Part shown: piece after piece, positions 42,048 through 53,000 of the stretch
Layout of the letters: every line of letters starts with the position of its first letter
How positions within the stretch are numbered: position 1 is the stretch's first letter
NCBI GenBank assembly: GCA_021234155.1
Contig: JAJEKV010000339.1
Location: 126,001-190,000, forward strand
Source of the DNA: Isoetes taiwanensis
Lineage: Eukaryota > Streptophyta > Lycopodiopsida > Isoetales > Isoetaceae
DNA: 64,000 bases
Reading direction: 5' to 3'
The notes under the pieces: generated by a model
The model's input: only the letters and a program-made list of their open reading frames with translations
Database searches by the model: none
Told to the model about the DNA's origin: nothing
Made by a program: the position numbers and the translations under genes

Positions 42048-43420
42048 TCTTCTTTATGATGAGTGTCGGGAGTTCAAACGCACACTCCGGCAAGTCACTG
42101 ATCCCACCTCCCGCCCACAGGCCATCGGTCAATACCGCTCCTTTCTCAAGAACAAGAAAGCCACATACCTCAAAGAGCATCAACAACAGATGTTTGGTCT
42201 GCTGGATCGGCACCCCAAGACATTCTGGAGAAGGGTCTTGAGCAAGACTGCACAGCCGACAGGGAACATCATCTCGGAGCAATGGGTACAGTATTTGCAA
42301 CAGCTTTACGACCCGTTCGGGGGCCGGACAATAGTCCCTTCGCAGATAGGCATGGCTCTGGTCATCACAGAGGGGGATGTCATCATGGGCCTACAACGTC
42401 TAGCTAATGGGAAGGCAGCAGATTTAGATGGCATGCAGGCGAAACTTCTGAAATAGGCTGGGCCTCCACTGGTGCCTGTCCTCATGGCATTGTTCAATAA
42501 AGCATTGCAAGAAGGCTTCCCACCACAGTGGACCACTAGTAGAGTTGTGCCCATATACAAGGCAGGGGACCCTCAATGCCCGGCCAACTATCGTACTATT
42601 ATGGTATGACTCTCTCTTTGCAAACCGTTGGTTTGGCATCCCGAGCGGCGGTGACAATATGGGCGAGGGAGGCGGATGTGCGAGCTCTTACACGTGGGGT
42701 TTCGGCCCGGGCATTCCACCATTGATCATATCTTCACTCTGCGCACATTGATTGAGGATAGCGGGAATCGTAGGCAAAACACATCAACTTTGTTGTTCGT
42801 GGATTTTGCAAAAGCTTTTGACACCGATTGCCCCGTGACGAGGGCTATGGGGACGGTCGTGCGGTTGGGGACCCCCTTGACTTTGCGAGTAATGCAATTA
42901 TATAGGCTATCTGAGGCATGCTCGCGCCGTATCACATCGTCGGGACAGCCCGGTAATCAATAGTATTGGAGTGTGTCAGGGTTGCCCCCTCTCCCCCACA
43001 CTCTTTAGCCTATACATTGACCAACTGGAAGATTGGCTCTCTGAGCATGGAGGTGAGGGTGCCCATCTCATGCATCACACAATCGGCAAGCGATATATGC
43101 CGGCGATGTCAACCTCGGCCTATACTCGGAGGGACATGCAACGTCACTGGATGCTCTTGACACTTTTGCGATTCACCGGCATGCGAGTTAACTTGGCCAA
43201 AACTAGGGTGCTTCTAGTTTCATCATCCCGTCAGCCAAGGCTTCCCTCATTCACTTACCAGGGACAAGATGTAGAGGTGGCTCCGACCTACAAGTACTTG
43301 GGGATCGAGTTCTCAACTACCACCCATTGGGATGCTGCCATCAGGTTGCGGGTCACGGTGGGTTGGAAAGCACTATATGCCATGCAGAATAACAGCCACA
43401 AGGCAAAGTTGTATGTCTGA
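42048..43420 (+). pseudogene. LINE reverse transcriptase (dead)
   Basis: Frames must be combined. RT start GKAADLDGMQAKLLK is followed by an in-frame TAG, then PLVPVLMALFNKALQEGFPP and VVPIYKAGDPQCPANYRTI; after frame changes come FRPGHSTIDH, TLLFVDFAKAFDT (first catalytic Asp) and GVCQGCPLSPTLFSLYIDQL. The catalytic YADD box reads YAGDVNLGLYSEGHATSLDA in a third frame, so the first aspartate is glycine. Later come MRVNLAKTRVL and YKYLGIEFS. At least one stop, several frameshifts and the YAGD change make it inactive. Confidence 0.8.
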
Positions 43421-43435
43421 GGCCACCAGTCACAC

Positions 43436-44271
43436 TTGTTTCGGGCCTTGATCGAGCCAGTCCTTTTGTATGGGCCAGAAGTGTGGGGTCCGGTTATATC
43501 TCTCAACACCTGGAATGACCTCGAGCAGGTGCAGAAGGCCTTCTTGGCACGAGCCCTTGGGGTGAAGTCCACAGCTCCATACCAGATCCTACTTCAAGAG
43601 ACGGGCTTTCTACCCCTTCAACGGGCTGCATTGGAACGCCATATCATTTACTTTCAGAAGGTGGTCGCTATGGCTGATACACGTTTGCCCAACCTTGCTT
43701 TGGCCATGGCAATGGGTCCCAACGTCTGAAATCCTGCTGGAAGGACAAGCAAGCTCAGTGGTTCTCATGCTGGGGTGTACAGGCAAACAGATGCGTACAT
43801 GTAAGGACAAAGAAAGATCACAAGGCACTTAAGCAGTACCTAGATGCTACTTTCCTTTGCAAGCTCTGGGATGCAGATGCTCTGACGCACGTTAAGCTGG
43901 CACACTATCAGCAGCAAGTCAATCCTAGGCTCATGAGAGGCCCATACCAGTACTTGTACACCCAGCTACCCATGAAGAAGTGCAGACTTATAGCTTCCAT
44001 TCGCACGGGTGCACATCGCCTCCGCATTGAAACAGGATGTTGGGCTCGGGAACTTTGCCAGTGTTGCCACCAGGGCGCCATTGAGGATGAATGTCATGCC
44101 CTCCAGATCTGCCCAGCGTTTGCCCATATCCAAGAGCGATATGTTCGATTACTAGTGCCTGGCCAGCCGTTGCATCAGTTATTGACTACGGCGTCAGTGG
44201 GTTTGTTGGGGTCATACCTCCAGGAGGTTATGGATGCACGGACTCAGTTGTGTCCTCTGGGACGGTATTGA
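43436..44271 (+). pseudogene. LINE ORF2 C-terminal domain with zinc-binding region
   Basis: FRALIEPVLLYGPEVWGPVI, NTWNDLEQVQKAFLARALGV and LLQETGFLPLQRAALERH; then a frameshift near 43730; then PMKKCRLIASIRTGAHRLRI and CQCCHQGAIEDECHALQICP, ending PLGRY at 44271. Parallel to 17850-18757 along its whole length, which confirms one lineage. The cysteine/histidine cluster is the LINE zinc-binding motif. Confidence 0.85.
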
Positions 44272-44306
44272 ACAGTCCTATACAATTGTACAGCGTGCCA
44301 GCATAC

Positions 44307-44374
44307 TTATTACTGCTAAGGATTTTCCCTTGAAAACCCTTCGGGGCGAGGGTTTTTTAATCCTGTCAGTAATA
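44307..44374 (+). ncRNA. Conserved 3' stem-loop of the LINE
   Basis: Stem A: tattactg (44308-44315) with cagtaata (44367-44374). Stem B: aggatt (44319-44324) with aatcct (44359-44364). Stem C: aaaaccct (44333-44340) with agggtttt (44349-44356), loop tcggggcg. The copy at 18815-18883 keeps all three stems, with A-T to C-G exchange and stem-length changes in stem B and C. Confidence 0.7.
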
Positions 44375-44739
44375 CGCTTGCTGCTCTCTTTTTTGTTTGG
44401 GTCCCATAGGCCAATCAGTCTCCGTGGACGCTAAAAAATGTATTCCATTCTATTCTATTCTTTGGAAGGTATTTTTGGAATATTCGCAAACTTGAAGTGT
44501 ATATTTGAAATTTTCCCTTCTCGTTAATGGAAAATAGCAGCAAAGAGATGCATCAAATGATAAGATTATAAGAATTGAATTGATTATAAGGAAAAGAGAG
44601 CAAAGCCTACTATAATTGGCCAGAAAACAACGAAGTATTGTTCTGGATGAAACAAGATAACTAATGTCTAGAAAGAGATGATATAGAATGTCTACTGGGT
44701 ATTAACTGGTTGATGAGAAAGACAGGGCACAACATTGCA

Positions 44740-44905
44740 CGAAGGATATTGACCCCATTCATAATATAATTAGCATTAGCATTAACATTAGCATTATCTT
44801 TTCTTGTACCTTTGGGCTTCCCTGCCCCTTTTATTGTTTGGGTCCCATGGCCAATTTAGTCTTCGTGGACGTTAAAAGATCGATCAATCTATCTATCTAT
44901 CTAAA
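44740..44905 (+). repeat. Second LINE 3'-end fragment with (ATCT)n tail
   Basis: The segment tgtttgggtcccatggccaa, agtcttcgtggacgttaaaa repeats the 3' end of the LINE at 44392-44436 (tgtttgggtcccataggcca, agtctccgtggacgctaaaa). It ends in atctatctatctatct at about 44886-44902. A 5'-truncated copy of about 100-160 bp. Confidence 0.75.
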
Positions 44906-45082
44906 GCATATGGATACATCTTTATTGTTTTGTGTGCTTCACTATAAACGATGTAGAGAACATGCACTCCAAGTTCTGTGGTTGATTGCAGTGAGGCACT
45001 CTTTCAATGGATGTGTTAGGTTCATTGTGGTTCGAGCATAAAGAATCCAACATAGCACTATCATCAATGAATATGGGTGCAT

Positions 45083-45395
45083 AACATAAACCATTTAACA
45101 CCTTTAAATTAAAATCCCCCTGAAACCCATTTACTTTGGGTGCATATTCACATGGGGTGACTCCGAGCATCAAGAGCTATTGGATGGACATATTTGCAAG
45201 TTATTCCTCGATCTAGAACATAGATGGAGTATGCTTGTATAAATTTTGGTATACTGTATAACGAGGTTTGCGAAATACTATAAGGTTTGCGAAACCATAC
45301 AAGAGGGGTTTCAGGGGGATGTTAATTTAAAGGTGTTTAATGGTTTATGTTAATTTAAAAAAAAAAAAAATTGGCCCCTTCGGGCCTTGGGAATT
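45083..45395. repeat. Fold-back repeat, left arm
   Basis: 45137-45395 aligns with the reverse complement of 48000-48390 (shared: gtgcatattcaca, ggtatactgtat, aatactataaggtttg, ttaatttaaa, cccttcgggcc), with an internal gap. 45083-45160 also aligns in direct orientation with 48060-48150, so the arm itself folds back. Together with the copy at 48 kb it brackets PDI and AMMECR1 fragments. Confidence 0.65.
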
Positions 45396-45991
45396 CTGTA
45401 GAGATGTTATGTACATCTCTATAGGTGCCTTCAGAAATATAAACGCAAATAAACTCAAAACATGAATTCTATTATTGAGGGGAAATTTAATTAAATTTGT
45501 TGGGGATCTTATGTTATCAAAAGCTTTGAAGGCAAACCAGAAAATAAAGACTTCAAGCATCTGTTTCAAGCATCTGTTACAAGAACAGTGAATATGTAGC
45601 ATAATAATAGGGGGTTTTCTTTGTGTTTTTGTACGTTTTTCACAAAGGTTTTCCTAAGATTTCATGGTGTATTCGAATGGATGTACTAATGCATACATCT
45701 AGAGTGCAGCATTTCTCAGTCGTTGATTTAGCTTTTTTTTTTCAATGGTCCAACATCCAAGGGCTCACAACAAAAGCCCTCTTTTTATTTTAGGGGCTGA
45801 ACATGCAAGCCTCGTGGATAGCATTTTAGGGCACGAAACAGGACTTGCAAGTCTGTAACAACAGGGATTAGGGTGTGAAACAACTCTGTTGGCAAGTATC
45901 CTGGCTAGCCAGCCCGCAAAGGCCCGGTTTTGAAGACCATTTCTGTTTAGAAAAAAAAAATCTTTCGACCCCTCAATTCATCCATCCGCTG

Positions 45992-46198
45992 ATGATGCTC
46001 AAGCTGAGGCGCTGCTTGTTGCTCAATGCCATATTTATCTGTCAAGCTTTGGCCAATGCAGACGTCGATTATTATGTACCTGGTAAAGTTATGGAGCTTA
46101 CACAGTCGCATTTTGATTTAGCAGTGGCAAGGTTTCCGTACCTGTTGGTTGATTTCTACGCACCCTGGTGTGGACATTGCAAGGCCCTTGCCCCCGAG
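45992..46198 (+). pseudogene. Protein disulfide isomerase, exon 1 only
   Basis: Sixty-nine codons from an ATG. Residues 1-22 form a signal peptide (basic LKLRR, then a hydrophobic run to ALANA). The start of a thioredoxin domain follows, [37 protein letters not shown], with the CGHC active site that makes and exchanges disulfides in the ER. The exon ends in phase 0 at a donor (gag|gttctt). The expected second exon (continuing helix and VDADK-like strand) was searched for by eye to 47.3 kb and not found; instead an AMMECR1 exon follows in the same orientation. I infer a gene fragment; a gene with a very long or unrecognised intron is the alternative. Confidence 0.65.
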
Positions 46199-47311
46199 GT
46201 TCTTTCATTTCTTGTTTTCTTTGTGCAACTGCAAGATTTTGTAAACATTAGGTTAAATGATCCGCCATTTTGCGGAATTATATTTTGAACAATCACATAT
46301 AATCTGCAAGGGATCATTCATTATCGTTTGTCATATCTTTATAAACCCAAAGGTGCAGCTAATTGTGTGTGTCAGCTGAATGCAATGAAGTTCCAGTTAT
46401 CTTTAGCTTCTTATTGTTTCAGCTAAAATCACCAGTTGATTTGAAGAACTGAGGATTAAGTACTCCGATTTGCTTGCCTTACATGTTTGTCTGGCAGCGC
46501 AATTAATGGGGGAAAAGTGCACCTTCTGATCAAGTGAGCAACTCAACAGGGAGGTTTGTTAAGGATTAGATGGTGTTCACGTCTCTTGCTTGACTTGTCT
46601 CGACAAGGAAGTATATTTGGGCCTTTGACATGAGAAAACCTTTATGTTCAAACACATGAACTAGTCAAAGGAAAACCCACAAGAGTTGGGCACCTCAGTG
46701 TCTCCTGTCACTGGCCGCAATTGAAATGGGACCAAGCACCTGGATTGAGAACAGAGGGAATTCCAACTATGCAACATTGACTTTAAGAAGAAAGTTCAGT
46801 TGTCTCATGTATGCTTTGGCAATGCAGCATGATAACCAGAAAAGCATGGAGCATGGACAAATATAAAAATGATATATCTTCCTGGTTCGTAATCACACCA
46901 AAACAGAATGATGGAAATGCAACTCTTCATAAAAAATGGAAGTTAAAAAAATGGCAACAAGGGCCGTCAGATATAAAAGCTATCATACCAGAGAAGAAGG
47001 GCTCTCCTTTCTGGTCTCAGAGATATCAGATCTTATCTTGCGTCCATTGTAATAGGTGCACGAGGCCAAATAAGAGGCACAAGGCCAAATACCAGCTCTG
47101 ATTACATTCGTACTTCCTTGTGGCGAGGCTATCTAGCATAATTCATGCAAGAGAAATTTGTTCTCTTTCCAATTATTACATCATTTCATGACCAGCGAAG
47201 GGCTCATTGTAGCCATGTAGAAGGTTCATAAGAAGATGGCAGGATTCAGATACAGCATGTTAGGTCATGGAGCAAATCCTGAATTGAGCGATGTTTTGTG
47301 GGCTATTGCAG
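46199..47311. other. Sequence between PDI and AMMECR1 exons
   Basis: No PDI exon 2 or AMMECR1 exon 1 recognised. A 96-codon frame at 46811-47101 is basic and of unknown meaning. Confidence 0.35.
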
Positions 47312-47431
47312 CCCATTGTTTGTGACATGGAAGAAGGTAATAAATGGTGGGGAGCCTCGCCTGCGTGGATGCATAGGGACCCTTGAAGCACGGTGCTTGT
47401 TTACTGATTTCAAGGACTACGCTCTCACCAG
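47312..47431 (+). pseudogene. AMMECR1-like internal exon
   Basis: Between acceptor attgcag and donor ag|gtaaat the exon reads PLFVTWKKVINGGEPRLRGC followed by IGTLEARCLFTDFKDYALT. This is the hallmark LRGCIGTLE core of the AMMECR1 family, a conserved protein of unresolved biochemical role. Phases fit the plant gene: one base completes a codon at the start and two bases (AG) begin Ser at the end. The exon itself is undamaged. No N-terminal exon was found upstream. Confidence 0.8.
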
Positions 47432-47686
47432 GTAAATTCCATTTATGGTTCACTCAGGAGTTAATTGTAGAAATTGTGGTGCTTTATGGCATAATAATTC
47501 ATAGAATTGTTGTTTTATGTTGAAACAGTTACATATTGTGTTTTATGGTTTTGGTATGGATCACATAGAATGATCAAGTACTAAAATGTCTCATTTGCTG
47601 ACCATGAATAATTTGTTTGTATTCTTTTCTGGGTTGGTAACAAGTTGACTATCTCGATTTACTGGTTAAATTGGATTGCATTCCAG

Positions 47687-47726
47687 TGCATTGCGAGATC
47701 GTCGCCTCCCGCCTATTCACGCCCAG
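47687..47726 (+). pseudogene. AMMECR1-like next exon (short)
   Basis: After acceptor attccag, the frame carried from the previous exon gives SALRDRRLPPIHAQ, matching the family's SALRDRRFPPI. Homology stops at gcccag|tggg, before the expected ELP...CTVS segment. The end may be a donor (gcccA|GTGGGA) or a breakpoint. Later exons were not seen before the fold-back repeat at 48 kb. Confidence 0.7.
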
Positions 47727-47999
47727 TGGGATGGCTGGAGCATATATTCTGTCATTTGTTAAAACTATGGATTATATATATATACATACTTGGTTCCAAT
47801 TTTGTTGTGCTTCATATTTACATTTCAGAATAGGAAGCCTTCTCATTTTCAAGTAGATCTTCTAGCAAATTGGGACTAAAAGCACAAGCCCCAAGTAATG
47901 GCAAATGTCGTTGCCATTAGTTTTACTAAACTGCTGTTCATACGAGTAGGTTGTTCAACGATTTAGGCCCTTAAAGTTTATCTATGTTTGCTTTTGTTA

Positions 48000-48395
48000 G
48001 GGCCCGAAGGGCCCAAATTTTTTTTTAATATAGCAATAAACACACAACTACCATTAACATTATTAACACAAACCATTGCATTTAACACATTTAAATTAAA
48101 ATCCCTCTTAAACCCCCTTTGGTTTGGGTGCATATTCACACGGGGGGTTACGTAGGGCAGCGAGAGCCTCAAAAATATTTTTACAATACATGTATAAAAT
48201 TAACACCATTAAGTACATTCTCTCAAACCTTATAGTATTTTGCAAACTTTAATATACAGTATACAAAAACTTGTACATGCATACCCCACAAACGAGGATT
48301 GTTATGTACGGTCCAGATCTTGGAATAAAGGGAAAATATGCCCATCCGACAGCTCTCGTTGCCCGGAGTAACCCCCCCGTGTGAATATATACTGC
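48000..48395. repeat. Fold-back (MITE-like) repeat, right arm
   Basis: 48127-48395 has terminal inverted repeats: gtgcatattcacacgggggg...gcagcgagagcc pairs with gctctcgttgcccgg...ccccccgtgtgaatat. The left part (48000-48127) starts with the hairpin gggcccgaagggccc. It is the inverted partner of 45083-45395. Confidence 0.7.
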
Positions 48396-48399
48396 AATA

Positions 48400-49300
48400 T
48401 CTAGATAGATATAACCCCTGTGCACAATAAAATCTTTTTATTAGGTGGAATATTTTTAATCCATTGAACGGTTGTAAAAGGTTCATTAAGCAATCATCTA
48501 CATATTCCACCATACTTGTAACATAAATCCAAGCACAATACAATGTACAAGAACAAAAGAGCTGGGTCTTTTTCTTTGTTAATACTACTATTCCAATAAG
48601 GCCTCTTGATCCAGATGTTCTCACTGACATCTGATGTCACATCTTCCATGGCCAGAAATGACATTCATGCTTAACTCAAAAAAGGCCTCTTCAAAGATTC
48701 TCTATAAGGTCACTAACATCTAATACTCATCCCATATCTAGGAACCACAGGCATGGTTACGTCTTCGACCATAAGCTTTCATTGTGCATCATTATAGAAC
48801 AACGAAGGCTTCAAAAGTTCATCTAATGTACACAAGCCCGGCGTCAATTCCTTAGACACTTTGAGTCTTAAAACAATCTGGAGAAAAGAGCGCCATGTTG
48901 ATGAACTGTTAGAGAAATGTTTGATGGGTACTTAGCATCATTATAGCCTCTCGACATTTTCTTTTCCTTTTTTATATGCATAGGGGGATAGTGGAGAAGA
49001 TGTTCACTAGAGCAAAACTACCAACCACATGCATAACATAAAAAAGCAGAGAATAAACATCACCAAGAGCACAACTGATTATGAATAAGTATAAATATGA
49101 TGATAGCACAATACAACTATGCTTATAAGCTTTAACGATACGACTACGAGCATCACTGAGCACTTGAGTATTTGGCAAAACCGGTTCCTTGCAGATGAAG
49201 AGATTCTATCTCTTCTAGATGGACCAGTTGATCCAAACAAATGCCAAATAGAAAGCTTTCTTTGCCAGCTTGTCCCTGGATCTGGGATATACTGGCAATA
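48400..49300. other. Intergenic, no gene recognised
   Basis: Short open frames only; no family signature. Confidence 0.35.
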
Positions 49301-49309
49301 GAACTCGGT

Positions 49310-50060
49310 GCCGATTCAAGTCACAATGAAAATGCCCAAAAGCCACAGCCAAGCAGGCCGAACATGACACGCGAAGAAGTAGTGCTCAATTGTCTCCTCC
49401 CGTTGCATGCAAGGGGCAGATCACAGAGACATCTGGACGGCAGTATTTGCTCACCCACATCTATGAATGGTCTGCCACCATAAGATAGGCAGCTTAGAAT
49501 GGAGCAATTTATCATATAACCATTGCCAGATTGCTTTCTGATGAGGCTTATGGATAATTAAAGGCATTTTGGTGATGGAGGCTACATTTCAGGATGAACA
49601 TGACAATATACATTGAATGCTCCATTTGCTCCTCTGTGACACTGCCATGAATTGTGCAAAGTTGGGGAGCCATATCTTCTGGATCTGGAGAAAGAATGGA
49701 AGCTACTTTTTGCCAAATGACATGGTCCTAATGGAGGAGGAGAAACTTCAATTTGAACTCATTTCAAGTCAACAACCTTGTCTCATTATACCATGCAGAC
49801 ACTGTTGGCATATTAGTTGCTCGCTATCAGTGTTGCGCCAATGGGTGAAAAGAAGAGATCAAGGGACGACCTAATTGGCAATCCGTAGCCTGCATTCTGC
49901 ACAGTTTTGATTGTTACAATGTCCCCCATAGTTCTTCTCTATGGGTTATGTCAAAAACTTCTGAGAAATCTACATATAGCAATAAAGATCCTACAATTTA
50001 GTACGATTGTCCTCTAGCAAGGTACCACTATGCATAGGAATTTTTGTTTCCCAAAGTGGG
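49310..50060 (-). pseudogene. LINE ORF2 relic (zinc-binding part and RT motif)
   Basis: Around 49320-49550 the minus strand reads AIWQWLYDKLLHSKLPILWW, then ETIEHYFFACHVRPAWLWLL, the zf-RVT motif also present at 22 kb. Around 49915-50000 it reads LLLYVDFSEVFDITHREELW, an RT FxDxxKAFD-type motif with Lys-Ala changed to Glu-Val. Frames are heavily interrupted. Much older than the LINE in the SET-gene intron. Confidence 0.65.
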
Positions 50061-53000
50061 CCTCGATTTCAGGAATACCATTTGAGGGCATTCAGCTCAC
50101 AACATAAATTTCATCAAAAGAAAAGTTGATGGTAGAAAGGCGGCACTCGGCTCATCAAATATTTCTCTGAATTTTGTGAGTCGAATACCTAGGGGCACGA
50201 TTCTAGAAGTTGAATAGCTTAAAAAATCAAGTTCACTATCTCTATGGCCTTGACATCTTCTATGGCCACGGATTGATAGAGTTTGCTCATGCTAGGGCTT
50301 GCCGGAGGGAACCCTAACTGAACCAGACTGCAGAAAAAATGGGAGCCCGAGAAATATCAGGAAAGACAACCATACTAGCGGGCACACACGTTGAAGGTTT
50401 ATAGGATCAAAGTCTGACTGTAGTCTTGGAAAAAATGCCAACTTGCCCAAATAATGAGCAAACTACGCTAAGATTAGATCTTTCAATGACCATCTTATCA
50501 ATGGCATAAATAAGATAGAGATCATTGCCCATGTCTTAATAGAAGCAATAGGAGGCAAATGGCGTCATAAAGTTAAAGAAGTGTATCCATTTGACCATAT
50601 ATTTTTGACGCAATCGCATACTAAACAAGGTGCTGCGCACGAGGGGTTGCCCTTCGATGGCGTGAAAGTGTGTTTTCATGGTTTCTGTTTTTCCAAGTTC
50701 TTAAGATTAATGTTGTTTACTCTTCGTATTTTAGCTTGTTACTATCGAAAGAATTATATGTTCCCCATTATGATATTTTGAATGCCACAATTTTTCAATA
50801 AAATACAAGCTTATATGGCATTGCCATGATATCAGATTGTTCCTATCAATGCAAGGTGTTAATTTCATTGAAGAAGAAAAACTAATTGTATGTGCAAGAG
50901 AGTCCACCAGCTTTCAGTGTTACATCATGTGTTCTTGGAACAATAATGAAAAAGTCTCATTACATTTCGAGAGCAAACAACAAAGAACATTGAATGCTCC
51001 CTTGCAACTGACCATACTCCAATTGACTTGATGGTTATCACACTTATGGTGATGATTTATATCACATTTTCAATGTGTAAAATCTCAATTGGAAAGCCAT
51101 TATTAAAATTGTATCCTTTTCAATGAAGAGCTATTTCGTCTATAGACAGCAATGTCACGAGGGCTCAATAGCTGTGGGATAGCTGTGGGAACAACGAGTC
51201 GCCCTAGCAAAGGGCAAAAAAAAAAAGGCAAGGTATAAACTACATGCATTGCAGAAAATTGTGAACACAACTCATTGGATAAAGCAAGTGTGTCCAAAAT
51301 AGATTAATTACACAAGAGCCCTCCCATACAAGTTTATTTAATCCAACATCTATGTTCCATATAAATTACCTGGCACCCACCATTAACAAGTTCTTTTGGA
51401 TCCATAATTGTATTTCATAGATATATGGAGCCACCCTTAACAAGTTTTTTTCAATCCAAGAATTGTGTTTCATAGATTATCTTGTATACAAATATCCCTG
51501 GCAGACGCCATTAGAGAGAGGCCGAAAAATGCAATTGTTTTGCACAAGAAGGTTCAAGAAATGCAATTTTAGCGGACGGGTGAAAATCTCGTAACATTCT
51601 TAAAAAATTATGCCACTTTGGCATCAAAGCGCATGAACACGAAATGCATTTAACTAAACTTCAAATGTAAGAGCTTCCTGAGATTTTTTCTCCCTCTTTT
51701 TTGTATGAACACAATTTTGGGATAAGAAATTATATCTGAAATGGGAATGCTGAAAGTAAATTATTGGAACAATTTAATTATGAGACGAGACCAGCTTTAG
51801 TCAAACTATAACTTTGTAGATTTAATTTGTAATTGCCGCGATATGTCTCAACAACAAATGAGAATCAAATGGCGTTTGGAAATAATACGCCCGAAGAGCT
51901 ACAAATGATACGCAAGCTATTTCTCACAACTATGACCGATGGATGCACAAAAGCAATTGTCCCTAGATGGACGAGCTTAGTTGTTTGTGCTAAAACACTT
52001 GGTATTCAGTAATAAGAATTGTGTCCTCACTTGTAAACTTTACATCATCTCCATTACGTATCGGTTCACACTTGCAACCCGCAATGTACTGATAAAAGCC
52101 ATGTATAATATATTTGATACTAATATTGCGGAACATAATCTGGTACCTTTATATTGAGAATGTTCTTGGAGAGGTGAACGACATCAAGCTGGGAAAAATA
52201 TAGATGGATCTACATGATACCAACAATAAGATATCGAGTGGGGTAAAGATTAGGTTCATATGCAACCAATGATGCCTACACATTGTTGGTACTATCAATA
52301 AGGTCAATTGACCATTCCAATATTGCCTTGGGCATATATTGAGACCATAATATTCCATGAGAACAAGTTTTTGAGAGAAGCTCTTTGCTGACTTCCTACA
52401 TATTTCAAAGATGTCTTGATCTAACTTTATTACGTTTCTCGACCTATGCAACATCTAAGGGAGGGACGAGTGTAATGTAAATGTACAGTCCTATATTGCG
52501 ATAATCGTTTGCACTCATCTTCAAATAGATTGGTAATGGCGAGTCTTGATCCAAACATTTGGGGATTTTCATATCTATCTGCACCTCTCATTTGCCTGAT
52601 TCGATCTAAATCGTTGATCATGATAGCATAGGACCTAAGTGCTTCATTCCACGATGTAAAAGATATATGATCCCATTATCATTGATTAAGATGAGTCTTA
52701 AGCAAACCAAATCCATCTTTAGTGTGCGCTATCAAAGTAGAACAATTGCCTTAAATGATTGTCTTGCCAAGACAAAAAAAACGACACTGCTTTTTATCAT
52801 AGACAAGCTAGCTTTAAGATTTAGCGAGAGAATAAATCCGGCACTTACCATCGGATATCGGTTTTAATTCACGATCCGGTGTTTGTGGGCATCCGGCAAT
52901 TTGAAATGAGCACTTGCTTCTAGTCTTTGCATGTTTTTCTTGATGTCATATCATCTCCATATAATTACGACGGTGCCTCAAAGTATTATTGCCCTCTTTT

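Larger units (their letters stand above)
42010..44460 (+). mobile_element. LINE, 5'-truncated, with RT and 3' end
   Basis: It starts within the region before RT (YDECREFKRTLRQV) and runs through RT, zinc-binding domain, a conserved 3' stem-loop (44307-44374) and a tail of (TATTC)n-like repeats (44430-44460). The endonuclease is absent. It is the longest copy of this lineage here; others are at 17850 (3' half), 35145 (RT start), 49300 (possibly related) and 63130 (relic). Confidence 0.85.

Noticed and set aside
45992-47726. One complete PDI or AMMECR1 gene
   Set aside because: PDI exon 2 and AMMECR1 first and last exons could not be found in the expected positions; only fragments can be supported.
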